Origin: Gordonibacter faecis
GTDB taxonomy: Bacteria; Actinomycetota; Coriobacteriia; Coriobacteriales; Eggerthellaceae
NCBI RefSeq assembly: GCF_030077735.1
Contig: NZ_JASJEU010000013.1
Coordinates: 62,001 to 126,000 of the forward strand
Length of the DNA stretch: 64,000 nt
Direction of reading: 5' to 3'
The position numbers and the translations under genes are program-made. This document shows, piece after piece, positions 16,094-24,602 of this stretch (position 1 is the stretch's first letter; each line of letters begins with the position of its first letter). The notes beneath the pieces were generated by a model, which had not been told where the DNA came from, did not search any database, and worked only from the letters and a program-made list of their open reading frames with translations.

Positions 16094-18352
16094 ATGGATG
16101 CGAAAGATCGGTCATGTGGGCTTAATGCTCATGTGGAGTGTTATCGCTGTGGTGCTGTCGTTTCTCCGTCCGAGTTGCGTAAAGAGAAGCGACCGCATCG
16201 GTGCGCCGAGTGTGGTGCTCGACTTGATGAAGACGGTTTTGATGAGCAGGCCCGCAAGCTGTTGGTTCACAAAGAATACCTCAAAGCTCGCGCATCGCTG
16301 TGGGGGCTTTGTGCCGAAGCAGCAATAAGTCCACTCGTGAGCAAAGGGCCGTTATCGCGAGTACACTCTTTAGAGACATACTTGGTTTCACGCGCTCGGC
16401 ATCGGCGCACATCCCTTTTGGCGAAGGTAGATCGTCTTGAAAAAGAGATACAGGCCCTCGCCTATTCGCGCTATTTCTCGGGGAAATGGTTTTTGGAAGG
16501 TAATGTGCCACTCCAACGAGGACAGAATCAAGGTATTACCCCCTTTTACACCTTGCAAAAGGGGTATGAACTTCGACCGCCAGCGAAGAATACGTGCGAA
16601 AGAGGGGTTATTGGCGAGTTTGAGGTGATTGAGCGGTTTCGCCGCGAAGCGATCTCCCCACAATCATTTCTGTTCGGATCCCGAATTTTGCATAACCTTT
16701 ATGTTCCGTGTCTCAACATGGGTCAAGATGATTGTTTTCACGAAGCGGACATCATCGTGGTAACTACGCGGTGTTTGTTTGTGATTGAGGTCAAACACAA
16801 AAGAACAAAAGTAAACTGTACATTTCCAAAAACGACCAGAACATATGGAGCAGATGCTGTCGTTGGGAAGGTGGTTTCGGCGGCATTAAGGCAGGCTGAC
16901 CAGAGCGCCGAAGCCCTCACGGCTTGGTGTAAAGAGTATCCTCCTGAGAACGTGTTGCGTATGGCAGTGTTCGTTAACCCAACTAAATTCACGACAAATG
17001 CTTCCTCGTTCAGAAATCGCCGATTTGTCGGGAGTTGTCCTTGCGATTGGAAGAAAACACTCACTGCAATGGAGCAGGAGTTTAGATTGCATGATGAGTG
17101 TCTCTCACCGGAAAAGGTTAACGTGCTAGCCGATAGCTTGCAGACTAAGCTCGGCTCAATGAGGGACGTGCGTATGGCGCTGACCGCCCGACGCGAGCGG
17201 GAAGGCGCTCGCCCTGTCTTTATCTGTCGAAAGTGCGGAACGCGGCTTGGATGGGATGACTTGCAAGGTGAGGAAGAGGCGGGTGCTTCCTGTATTTGTG
17301 GCGCGCCATTGAACGATGCTGCACTCGATGGGTTTGCCCGTCAGATCACCCAGGAGATCAAACATCTTGATCACATTGCTCAAGGGTGTGCGGCTAAAGT
17401 GGCTAAAGAGGAGTCGGCGCTCCTCCCCTCACTTCCCTGGCGCCGGCATGTGGAAGCTTTGAGGCGCCATGAGCAGGTGCGGCAGTTACGGAAAGAGGAA
17501 CAGCATGCACGCGCAAACGCTGCTGAGCTTCAGTGCGGCCTTCGTAGGCTTGCTCAACTTCGCTATTACGGTAGTGCGTGGTTTGCTCGGACGGGTATTA
17601 CACTGGAACGAGCGGAAGATGAGTACAAGTATCATATTACCCCCTTCTACGGGGAACGAGGAACCTTTCACCTCGACTATCAATGGGGTGATGTGCAGGC
17701 GGAAAGCATTGCGGCAGAGTTTCGGGTATTCGAGGTTCTGTGTCAGGCACTTGCTACATCTGGCTCGCCGCTTCGGGGGAGCGTGTTGCTTCCGAATCTG
17801 TACCTTCCCCGAGTAGAGCGGGGGTTTCCCGGTACGAACGTGCGAGAGCAGGTTGACTGCGTGCTGCTCACGCCGAGTTGCGCTTTCGTCATTGAGGTCA
17901 TGCGGAGACCGGCTAACATTCTGGCTGATGCGTTAACACGGACGGTGCTTGCAGATGGTGGCGAAGGGAAGGGTTTGTCGGATGTGCGGTTGCTGGGGTA
18001 TCCGCTTGTTGCTGTTGCCCGCCATGCCGCGCAGTTTACCCTGGTTGATACGCCATATTCGGTCAACTCCACACACGAGGTGCTTGTGTTTGTTGACCCG
18101 TGTTCATTCGAGACAACAGGAGCAGGCTTTGTGGGAAATCTGTACATTGGGTGTGTGCCCCAGGGTGAGCAAGCGCTGGTAGAGGCCCTTGAGAAACGCT
18201 CGCGCATGAAGAAGAGCGTTCTGTCTCACGATGCGCTGTTTGCGCTGGGGAAACGGCTTCTTGCGACGTATGGAACGGCTCAAGGTGTAGAGGTGGGTGA
18301 GCACGTTAAGAAGATCACCGACGGTGACAGCGGTTTGCGGCTGACGGCTTGA
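16094..18352 (+). CDS. Duplicated zinc-ribbon/NERD nuclease-like protein
   Basis: A 752-residue protein made of two similar halves. Each half has a Cys-rich zinc-ribbon segment (C16, C19, C37, C40; and C378, C381, C400, C402), a helical region, a shared ITPFY motif and a NERD-type PD-(D/E)xK domain. In half 1 the nuclease core is complete: E175, D219 in HEADIIVV, and E232-V-K234 in FVIEVKHKR. In half 2, E542 and D588 align but the lysine is replaced (FVIEVMRRP, M603), so the second site is probably inactive or structural. The gene is less GC-rich than its neighbours, follows the site A palindrome, and abuts the formate dehydrogenase operon. DNA processing or defence is plausible. I know of no characterised protein with this duplicated layout. 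Confidence 0.7.
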   Translation: MDAKDRSCGLNAHVECYRCGAVVSPSELRKEKRPHRCAECGARLDEDGFDEQARKLLVHKEYLKARASLWGLCAEAAISPLVSKGPLSRVHSLETYLVSRARHRRTSLLAKVDRLEKEIQALAYSRYFSGKWFLEGNVPLQRGQNQGITPFYTLQKGYELRPPAKNTCERGVIGEFEVIERFRREAISPQSFLFGSRILHNLYVPCLNMGQDDCFHEADIIVVTTRCLFVIEVKHKRTKVNCTFPKTTRTYGADAVVGKVVSAALRQADQSAEALTAWCKEYPPENVLRMAVFVNPTKFTTNASSFRNRRFVGSCPCDWKKTLTAMEQEFRLHDECLSPEKVNVLADSLQTKLGSMRDVRMALTARREREGARPVFICRKCGTRLGWDDLQGEEEAGASCICGAPLNDAALDGFARQITQEIKHLDHIAQGCAAKVAKEESALLPSLPWRRHVEALRRHEQVRQLRKEEQHARANAAELQCGLRRLAQLRYYGSAWFARTGITLERAEDEYKYHITPFYGERGTFHLDYQWGDVQAESIAAEFRVFEVLCQALATSGSPLRGSVLLPNLYLPRVERGFPGTNVREQVDCVLLTPSCAFVIEVMRRPANILADALTRTVLADGGEGKGLSDVRLLGYPLVAVARHAAQFTLVDTPYSVNSTHEVLVFVDPCSFETTGAGFVGNLYIGCVPQGEQALVEALEKRSRMKKSVLSHDALFALGKRLLATYGTAQGVEVGEHVKKITDGDSGLRLTA

Positions 18353-18399
18353 GGGTTGCGTTAGAATGGCGGGGAGAGAAGTCGTTTGGGGCGGAGGAG

Positions 18400-20241
18400 A
18401 TGTTGGGCGAGCTATCAATGGCGCGGCGAGCGCGGGATGATGCGAAGGTGGCTGTGATGGCGGAGCGCTTTGCGCGGCGTGTTCGTGCGGTGCCGCCGGG
18501 TATGTGCCCGCTCGCGTTTGAACTGGCGCTTTTGCAGGTGGCGGCTGCGCAGACCTGCGGCAAGTGCGTGCCGTGTCGCGACGGATTGCCGCAGTTGGTG
18601 ACGTTGCTTGAGCACGTGGTGGCCTGCGAAGCCGATGAGACGGACGTTGCCTGTATGCGTGCGCTTGCGGAAATGGTGCGCGACACGTCGGACTGCGCAA
18701 TTGGATATGAGGCTGCCACCGCACTTCTCGACGGCTTAGAGACGTTCGCGGATGAACATGCAAGCCACGTGACTGAGGGCTGCTGCCAGGAAGGCGTCGG
18801 CCAAACCGTGCCCTGTGAGACGCTTTGCCCTGCTCATGTGGATGTGCCTGGCTATATTGCGTGCGTAGCGGCGGGTGATTATGCCGGCGCGGTGAACGTG
18901 GTGCGCAAGGACAACCCGTTCCCCACGGCCTGTGCGTTTGTGTGTGAGCACCCGTGCGAGGCGCGTTGTCGCCGCACGCTTATCGATGCGCCGGTGAACA
19001 TTCGTGGTATCAAGCGCTACGCCGTTGATCAGGCTCCTGCCGACACGGTGGCTCCGCCGCCGCGTAATATGGATACGGCGCGCACGGTGGCTATCATCGG
19101 CGGCGGGCCGAGTGGTCTCACCTGCGCATACTTCCTTGCACTTATGGGGCATCGCGTGACGGTGTTTGAGGCGCGCGAGCAGCTGGGCGGCATGTTGCGC
19201 TATGGCATTCCCGCTTACCGCTTCCCGCGCGAGCGCCTTGACGAAGACGTGCGCGGCATCATGGAGGCCGGTACCATCACGGTGCGCTGCGGGGTGGAAA
19301 TTGACGCGCGCGAATTGCGCGACATCGCTGACACCTTCCATGCTGTGTACGTGGCGGTGGGTGCGCAGGCGGGAAAGGCGCTGCGTATCCCGGGCGTGGA
19401 GGCCGCGGGGGTTATGTCGGCGGTGGAGCTTTTGGGTGCCATCGGCGACGGCGCATATCCCGACTTCACGGGCAAACGTGTGGTTGTGGTGGGCGGCGGC
19501 AACGTGGCCATGGATTGTGCGCGCACTGCCGTGCGTGCCGGGGCTGACGAAGTGTCGGTGGCGTATCGGCGTCGCCGCGAGGATATGACGGCCCTGCCTG
19601 CCGAAGTGGAGAGCGCGGTTGCCGAAGGTGTGGAGTTGATTACGCTTGAGGCGCCGGTGCGCATTGAGGTGGACGAAGAAGGGCACTGCGCGGCGCTGGT
19701 CACGCAGCCGCAGATGATAGGGGCTGTTCGTGGTGGCCGGCCTGCACCGGTGGCTGCCGACAAGCCTGAGCGACGTATTCCGGCGGATGCGGTGCTGATC
19801 GCGGTGGGGCAGGATGTTGGTGCCGGGCCATTCGAAGAATTCGGCATGAAGACTACCTGGGGCCGTTTCGACGCTGACCAGCATTTGCGCGCCGAGGGCT
19901 TTGAGCATGTGTTCGTGGGTGGTGACTGTCAGACGGGGCCGTCGACGGTCATTCGCGCTATCGCGGCGGGGAAAGTGGCTGCGCGCAATATTGATGAGTA
20001 CTTGGGTTATCATCACAAACTGGCTTATGAGGTAGAGGTGCCCGAGGCGCAGCCGAATGATCGCACACCCAAGGGGCGTGTGGAACTGGGAGACCGCCCG
20101 GCACGCGAGCGCAGGCGGGATTTCAAGGACGTTGAGGTGGGCATGAGCCGTGAGGAAGTTGAACAGGAGTGTGGGCGCTGCCTGCGCTGCGACCACTTCG
20201 GCTGCGGCGTGCTTGAGGGAGGCAGGGAGCAGTATGCCTAA
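18400..20241 (+). CDS. Formate dehydrogenase-associated FAD/Fe-S NAD(P) oxidoreductase subunit
   Basis: Probably passes electrons between the formate dehydrogenase encoded next and NAD(P). The N-terminal part has the NuoF-type 4Fe-4S site CGKCVPCRDG. Next comes a GltD-like module: a Cys cluster (CETLCPAHVDVPGY, CAFVCEHPCEARC), an FAD loop IIGGGPSGLTCA and an NAD(P) loop VVVGGGNVAMDCA. A C-terminal CGRCLRCDHFGCG could bind one more cluster. The start is uncertain: the frame is open from TTG 18349, overlapping the preceding stop, and ATG 18400 or 18418 are alternatives. Its stop overlaps the start of the catalytic subunit gene by eight bases. Confidence 0.85.
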   Translation: MLGELSMARRARDDAKVAVMAERFARRVRAVPPGMCPLAFELALLQVAAAQTCGKCVPCRDGLPQLVTLLEHVVACEADETDVACMRALAEMVRDTSDCAIGYEAATALLDGLETFADEHASHVTEGCCQEGVGQTVPCETLCPAHVDVPGYIACVAAGDYAGAVNVVRKDNPFPTACAFVCEHPCEARCRRTLIDAPVNIRGIKRYAVDQAPADTVAPPPRNMDTARTVAIIGGGPSGLTCAYFLALMGHRVTVFEAREQLGGMLRYGIPAYRFPRERLDEDVRGIMEAGTITVRCGVEIDARELRDIADTFHAVYVAVGAQAGKALRIPGVEAAGVMSAVELLGAIGDGAYPDFTGKRVVVVGGGNVAMDCARTAVRAGADEVSVAYRRRREDMTALPAEVESAVAEGVELITLEAPVRIEVDEEGHCAALVTQPQMIGAVRGGRPAPVAADKPERRIPADAVLIAVGQDVGAGPFEEFGMKTTWGRFDADQHLRAEGFEHVFVGGDCQTGPSTVIRAIAAGKVAARNIDEYLGYHHKLAYEVEVPEAQPNDRTPKGRVELGDRPARERRRDFKDVEVGMSREEVEQECGRCLRCDHFGCGVLEGGREQYA

Positions 20242-22951
20242 CATTATGATAAACGGGGCGGCGCTTGAGGCTGCCGAAGGCGCAACCATTTTGGAAGCGG
20301 CGCGCGCGGAAGGCATCCGCATTCCGACGCTTTGTCATTTTGCGGGACGCGAGGCGGTGGCGTCGTGCCGCGTGTGCGTGGTGGAGGTAGAAGGCCTCGA
20401 CCAGCCGGTGTCCGCGTGTGCGACGTGCGTGCGTGAGGGCATGGTGGTGACCACGGATACGCCGCGTGTTGTGGCGTACCGCAAGATGGCGCTTGAGTTG
20501 ATTTTGGCTGATCACGGGCTTGATTCCACAAGCTACTGCTTCTCGTGCGTGAAGAATGGTGCCTGTGAGTTGCAGGACCTCTGCCGCGAATACGGTGTGA
20601 CGGGCTCCCCCTTCGAGGTGACGCACAAGCGCGAACCGGTGCGCGACAGCAACCCCTTCCTTACCTACGACCCGAACCTGTGCATTCGCTGTCAGCGTTG
20701 CGTGGGTGCCTGCAACGAGGCCGCGCGCAATCACACGCTTGTTGCCGCGAAGCGCGGCGTGCGTACCACTATTGAGGCACCGTTCGGCGAGGACTGGCGC
20801 GCAACAACCTGCGAGAGCTGCGGAAATTGTGCGCAGGCGTGCCCGACCGGCGCGCTCACCGAGAAGCGTCGCACAGCGTATCGCTCGTGGGAAACGGAGC
20901 GCGTGCGTACGACGTGTCCGCACTGCGGCGTAGGCTGTCAGTTGGACTTAGTGGTGAAAAACGGTCGCATTGTAGATGCCGAAGCGGCCGACGGCCCATC
21001 GAACAACGGCCTACTCTGCGTGAAGGGACGTTCGGCCAGCTTCGATTTCGTCGATGCGCCTGATAGGTTGACGACGCCCCTTGTGCGCAACGCTGCCACA
21101 GGTGAGTTGGAGCCCGCTGGTTGGGATGAGGCACTCGATGTGGTGGCGCGCCGGTTCACGGAGCTGCGCGACGAGTACGGTGGAGAATCGCTTGCCGCCT
21201 TCGCCTGTTCACGTGCTACTAATGAGGACATTTACCTGTTCCAGAAGATGGCCCGAACGGCGCTTCAAACGAACAATGTAGACTGTTGCGCGCGTGTTTG
21301 ACACGCCCCCACGGTCGCCGGTCTGGCGACCATGCTTGGGTCCGGCGCGATGACGAACTCCATCGAGGATGTCACCCGCCACGCGGACGTCATTATGCTG
21401 GTGGGGTCGAACCCCGAAGAAGCGCACCCGGTCATTGGCATGCAACTGCGTGCCGCGGTCGAACGCGGCTGCCGACTTATTGTGGTTGACCCGCGCGACA
21501 TTGGGCTGGCGGCGCAGGCTGATATCCACTTGAAGTTGCGCCCGGGCACGAACGTTGCGTTCGCGAACGGCATGGTGAACTATCTCATTCAGAACGAACT
21601 GTACGATGAGGGCTTCGTGCGCGAGCGCACTGAGGGTTTCGAGATTCTGGCCGCCACGGTGCGCGACTGCACGCCGTCGTGGGTGGAGGACGTGTGCGGC
21701 ATCGACCGGCGCGATCTCGTGCAGGCGGCGAAGATGTATGCCGCGGCCGACGCGGCTGCCATTGTGTACTGCCTCGGCGTGACCGAGCACTCCACCGGCA
21801 CCGATGGCGTTATGGCGCTGTCGAACATTGCAATGATCACCGGCAATTTGGGTAAACCTGGCGGCGGCGTGAATCCGCTACGCGGCCAGAACAACGTGCA
21901 GGGCGCGTGTGACATGGGTGCGGGACCGGATGACCTTCCCGGCTACCAGAAGGTGGCCGACCCCGAGACGCTGCGTCGCTTCGAGAAGGCATGGGGTGCT
22001 GAGTTGCCGCGGGAGCGCGGGCTTAAGGCGACCGAGTGTTTCCCGGCCATGCAAGAGGGTCGTATCAAAGGCTTGTTCCTGTTCGGCGAAGACCCGGTGC
22101 GTACCGACCCGGACACGGGACACGTTATCCGTGCGCTTGAGGCGCTTGAGTTTCTGGTGGTGGACGACCTCTTCCTCACTGAGACGGCGAAGTATGCCGA
22201 TGTGGTGTTGCCTGGGCGCAGCTATGCCGAGAAGGAGGGCACGTTCACAAACACTGAGCGGCGCGTGCAACGTGTGCGCAAGGCCGTGGATGGGCCGGCA
22301 GGCGCGCGCCTCGATACGGAGCTGTTCACCGAGGTCATGAACCGCATGGGGTATGCGCAGCCGCAGCTGAGCGCCGTCGAGGTTATGGAAGAGATTGCCG
22401 CGGTCACGCCTTCGTACGGCGGCGTGAGTCATGCGCGGCTCGACGGCGCGGAGGTTGCCGGTCGCGGCCTGCAGTGGCCGTGCCCGACCGAGAGTCATCC
22501 TGGCACGCCTATCTTGCACATGGGAGAGTTCGCCCTGGGCCTCGGCGCGTTCTCGACGCCCGAGTATCAGCCTTCGGCGGAGCTGCCCGATGCGGAGTAT
22601 CCGCTCATGCTGACCACGGGCCGCATTCTCTACCAGTACAACGCGCGTGCGATGACTGGCCGCACCGAGGGGTTGGATGAAATAGCCAACCGTTCATTCA
22701 TCGAGATCAACGCGCATGACGCGGAAGCGCTTGGCGTTGCCGACGGCGACCGCGTACGCGTCTCGTCGCGCCGCGGCTCCATTGAGTCCACCGCGCGTGT
22801 GTCCGACAAGACTAACCCCGGCGAAACCTGGATGCCCTTCCACTTCCAAGACGGCAACAGCAACTGGCTCACCAACCCCGCCCTCGACCGCGTATCGAAA
22901 GCCCCCGAATACAAAGTCTGCGCGGTGCGTGTGGAGAAGGCGGAAGGCTAG
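20234..22951 (+). CDS. fdhA: Selenocysteine-containing formate dehydrogenase, catalytic subunit
   Basis: A 905-residue cytosolic FDH read through an in-frame TGA (21299-21301) as Sec356. The flanks NNVDCCARV-U-HAPTVAGL match the known selenocysteine site of FdhF-type enzymes, and a SECIS-like hairpin follows at once. Domains in order: 2Fe-2S ferredoxin (C34, C45, C48, C62), NuoG-type His/Cys cluster (YCFSCVKNGACELQDLC), two 4Fe-4S clusters (CIRCQRCVGAC; CESCGNCAQACPTGA), the molybdopterin-enzyme 4Fe-4S site (CPHCGVGCQLDL), then the bis-MGD domains and a C-terminal dinucleotide-binding domain (TTGRILYQYNARAMTGR). The layout fits NAD(P)-linked FDHs. Function requires SelA-D elsewhere in the genome. 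An automated caller would split it at 21301. Confidence 0.95.
21299..21333 (+). promoter_or_regulatory. Bacterial SECIS element
   Basis: The UGA codon is followed 11 bases later by a perfect 7-bp stem, GGTCGCC (21313-21319) / GGCGACC (21325-21331), closing the five-base loop GGTCT. The loop and its distance match the E. coli fdhF SECIS apical GGUCU recognised by SelB (established knowledge). Confidence 0.9.
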
Positions 22952-23089
22952 GGTAGCACTGCACTTCGTTTCCAACGCGTTTCAGCCCGATGGGGCTTTC
23001 TTGGAGTTGGGGGGCTTGCGTTGACGGGGCGGGTGATGTTCATGGATGATCGGTGCGACAGAAACTGATCGAGCGGTGAGGAGCGAGAC

Positions 23090-24079
23090 ATGGCGAAAAC
23101 GCGCATCGGCATCTTGGGATATGGCAACTTGGGAAGGGGCGTGGAGCTGTCCTGTCGTCAAAACGACGACATGGAGTTGGTTGCGCTGTTCACGCGGCGC
23201 GATCCGGCGAGCGTGAAGCCGCTCACCGAAGGCGTGGCTGTGTACTCCGCCGACGACCTTGCTGCGCATCGGGATGACATTGACGTGCTCGTGATCTGCG
23301 GCGGCAGTGCGAATGACTTGCCCGAGCAGACGCCGGCCTGCGCGCGCCTGTTCAACGTCGTGGATTCCTTCGATACCCACGCGAACATCCCCACGCACTT
23401 CGCGAATGTTGACGCGGCGGCGCAGGAAGCGGGCACGGTAGCCGTTATTTCCGCCGGCTGGGATCCGGGCATGTTCTCGCTTGCGCGCCTGTATGCGACC
23501 AGCATCCTGCCCGAGGGTGCGGATTACACGTTCTGGGGTCGTGGCGTTTCCCAAGGTCACAGCGATGCCATTCGCCGCATCGAGGGTGTGGCGGACGCTC
23601 GTCAGTACACGGTGCCGGTGCCTGAAGCGCTTGAGGCTGTGCGTGCCGGCGAAATGCCCGAACTGACGACGCGCCAAAAGCACACACGCGAGTGCTTTGT
23701 TGTGGCCAAGGAGGGGGCGGACAAAGCCGCCATCGAGAAGGCCATCGTGGAGATGCCCAACTACTTCGCCGACTACGACACCACGGTCACGTTCATCACA
23801 CAGGAGGAACTCGATCGTGATCATGCTGGCATCCCGCACGGCGGCTCGGTTATCCGCTCCGGCGCCACCGGCGCGAACGGCGAACACACTCACGTGATTG
23901 AGTATTCACTCAAGCTGGATTCAAACCCCGAGTTCACTGGCAGTGTGCTGGTAGCCTGCGCCCGCGCCGCGCACCGCCTGAGCCAGGAAGGCCAGAAGGG
24001 TTGCAAAACCCTCTTCGACATCCCGCCCGCCTACCTATCCGCCGCAAGCGCCGAAGACCTCCGCGCGCATCTGCTGTAA
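23090..24079 (+). CDS. ddh: Meso-diaminopimelate dehydrogenase
   Basis: A 329-residue NADPH enzyme that makes meso-diaminopimelate in one step from tetrahydrodipicolinate, feeding lysine and peptidoglycan synthesis. The N-terminal Rossmann loop GILGYGNLGRG (residues 7-17) is followed by VDSFDTHANIPTH, ISAGWDPGMFS and WGRGVSQGHSDAIRRI, all diagnostic of Ddh. The start follows GCGGTGAGGAGCGAGAC. A rho-independent terminator lies 24 bases after the stop, so the gene is probably a single unit. Confidence 0.95.
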   Translation: MAKTRIGILGYGNLGRGVELSCRQNDDMELVALFTRRDPASVKPLTEGVAVYSADDLAAHRDDIDVLVICGGSANDLPEQTPACARLFNVVDSFDTHANIPTHFANVDAAAQEAGTVAVISAGWDPGMFSLARLYATSILPEGADYTFWGRGVSQGHSDAIRRIEGVADARQYTVPVPEALEAVRAGEMPELTTRQKHTRECFVVAKEGADKAAIEKAIVEMPNYFADYDTTVTFITQEELDRDHAGIPHGGSVIRSGATGANGEHTHVIEYSLKLDSNPEFTGSVLVACARAAHRLSQEGQKGCKTLFDIPPAYLSAASAEDLRAHLL

Positions 24080-24102
24080 GCAAAACCACAATATATGTAC
24101 GA

Positions 24103-24143
24103 AAAGATAGCCCTTGCTGAAACGCTCCAGCGAGGGTTATCTT
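24103..24143 (+). terminator. Terminator of ddh
   Basis: Stem AGATAGCCCTTGCTG / CAGCGAGGGTTATCT with two G-U pairs and an eight-to-nine-base loop, followed by TTTTATATAATTATTT. It may serve the convergent small gene as well. Confidence 0.85.
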
Positions 24144-24177
24144 TTATATAATTATTTCACTTATATAACGAGTTGCG

Positions 24178-24447
24178 TTACACAAGTACGGCGGCTAGGG
24201 ATATGAGGGTGAAGGCTATGCCGCTTGCGGTGGCTATGGCGCGTTCGCGGGATGAGAGGTGGTAGGGGGATCCTTGGAGGGTTCCGTGGACGCGTATCTT
24301 GACGTGGCGGGGACGTTCTTCCTGTGTGAGTAGGCCACCTGGGATAACGCGAACCTCAATAGTGGTGCTCGGGCGGGCGTGGGTGCCGCGGGGTTGTTGC
24401 GGCTGGCGAGGGGCTGGAGGGTTTGGTGCGTAGGCTGCGCTGCTCAT
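24178..24447 (-). CDS. Small single-pass membrane protein
   Basis: An 89-residue protein with a Pro-rich N-terminus, a basic centre (RPRHVKIRVHG) and one C-terminal hydrophobic segment (ATASGIAFTLISLAAVLV) that would anchor it in the membrane. The start at 24447 has an ideal ribosome site (AAGGAGATACCC). Upstream lies the site B palindrome. The shape, a small protein with one anchor under its own operator, recalls SOS-induced division inhibitors, but I see no sequence motif that proves this. Confidence 0.65.
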   Translation of the reverse strand: MSSAAYAPNPPAPRQPQQPRGTHARPSTTIEVRVIPGGLLTQEERPRHVKIRVHGTLQGSPYHLSSRERAIATASGIAFTLISLAAVLV

Positions 24448-24508
24448 GGGTATCTCCTTGCGTCGGTTTGTTATGCTGCACAGCATACCGAAATCGCAAG
24501 ACGCAACT

Positions 24509-24524
24509 GTCCCACTAATGGGAC
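24509..24524. promoter_or_regulatory. Palindrome GTCCCA-CTAA-TGGGAC (site B)
   Basis: Same 6-4-6 inverted repeat as site A, 62 bases upstream of the start of the small membrane protein gene on the minus strand. On that strand it reads TTTTGTCCCATTAGTGGGACAG, so it could overlap a -35 region. Confidence 0.55.
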
Positions 24525-24602
24525 AAAAGAAAAGCCCGACGGCGGGGGCCGTCGGGCGGTTAGCGAGCTATTCTACAGGCGAAGTACCTGCCAACAGGCG
24601 CA

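Noticed and set aside
18736..20322. 528-codon leftward ORF opposite the FDH partner gene
   Set aside because: Antisense shadow; the plus strand encodes complete cofactor motifs.
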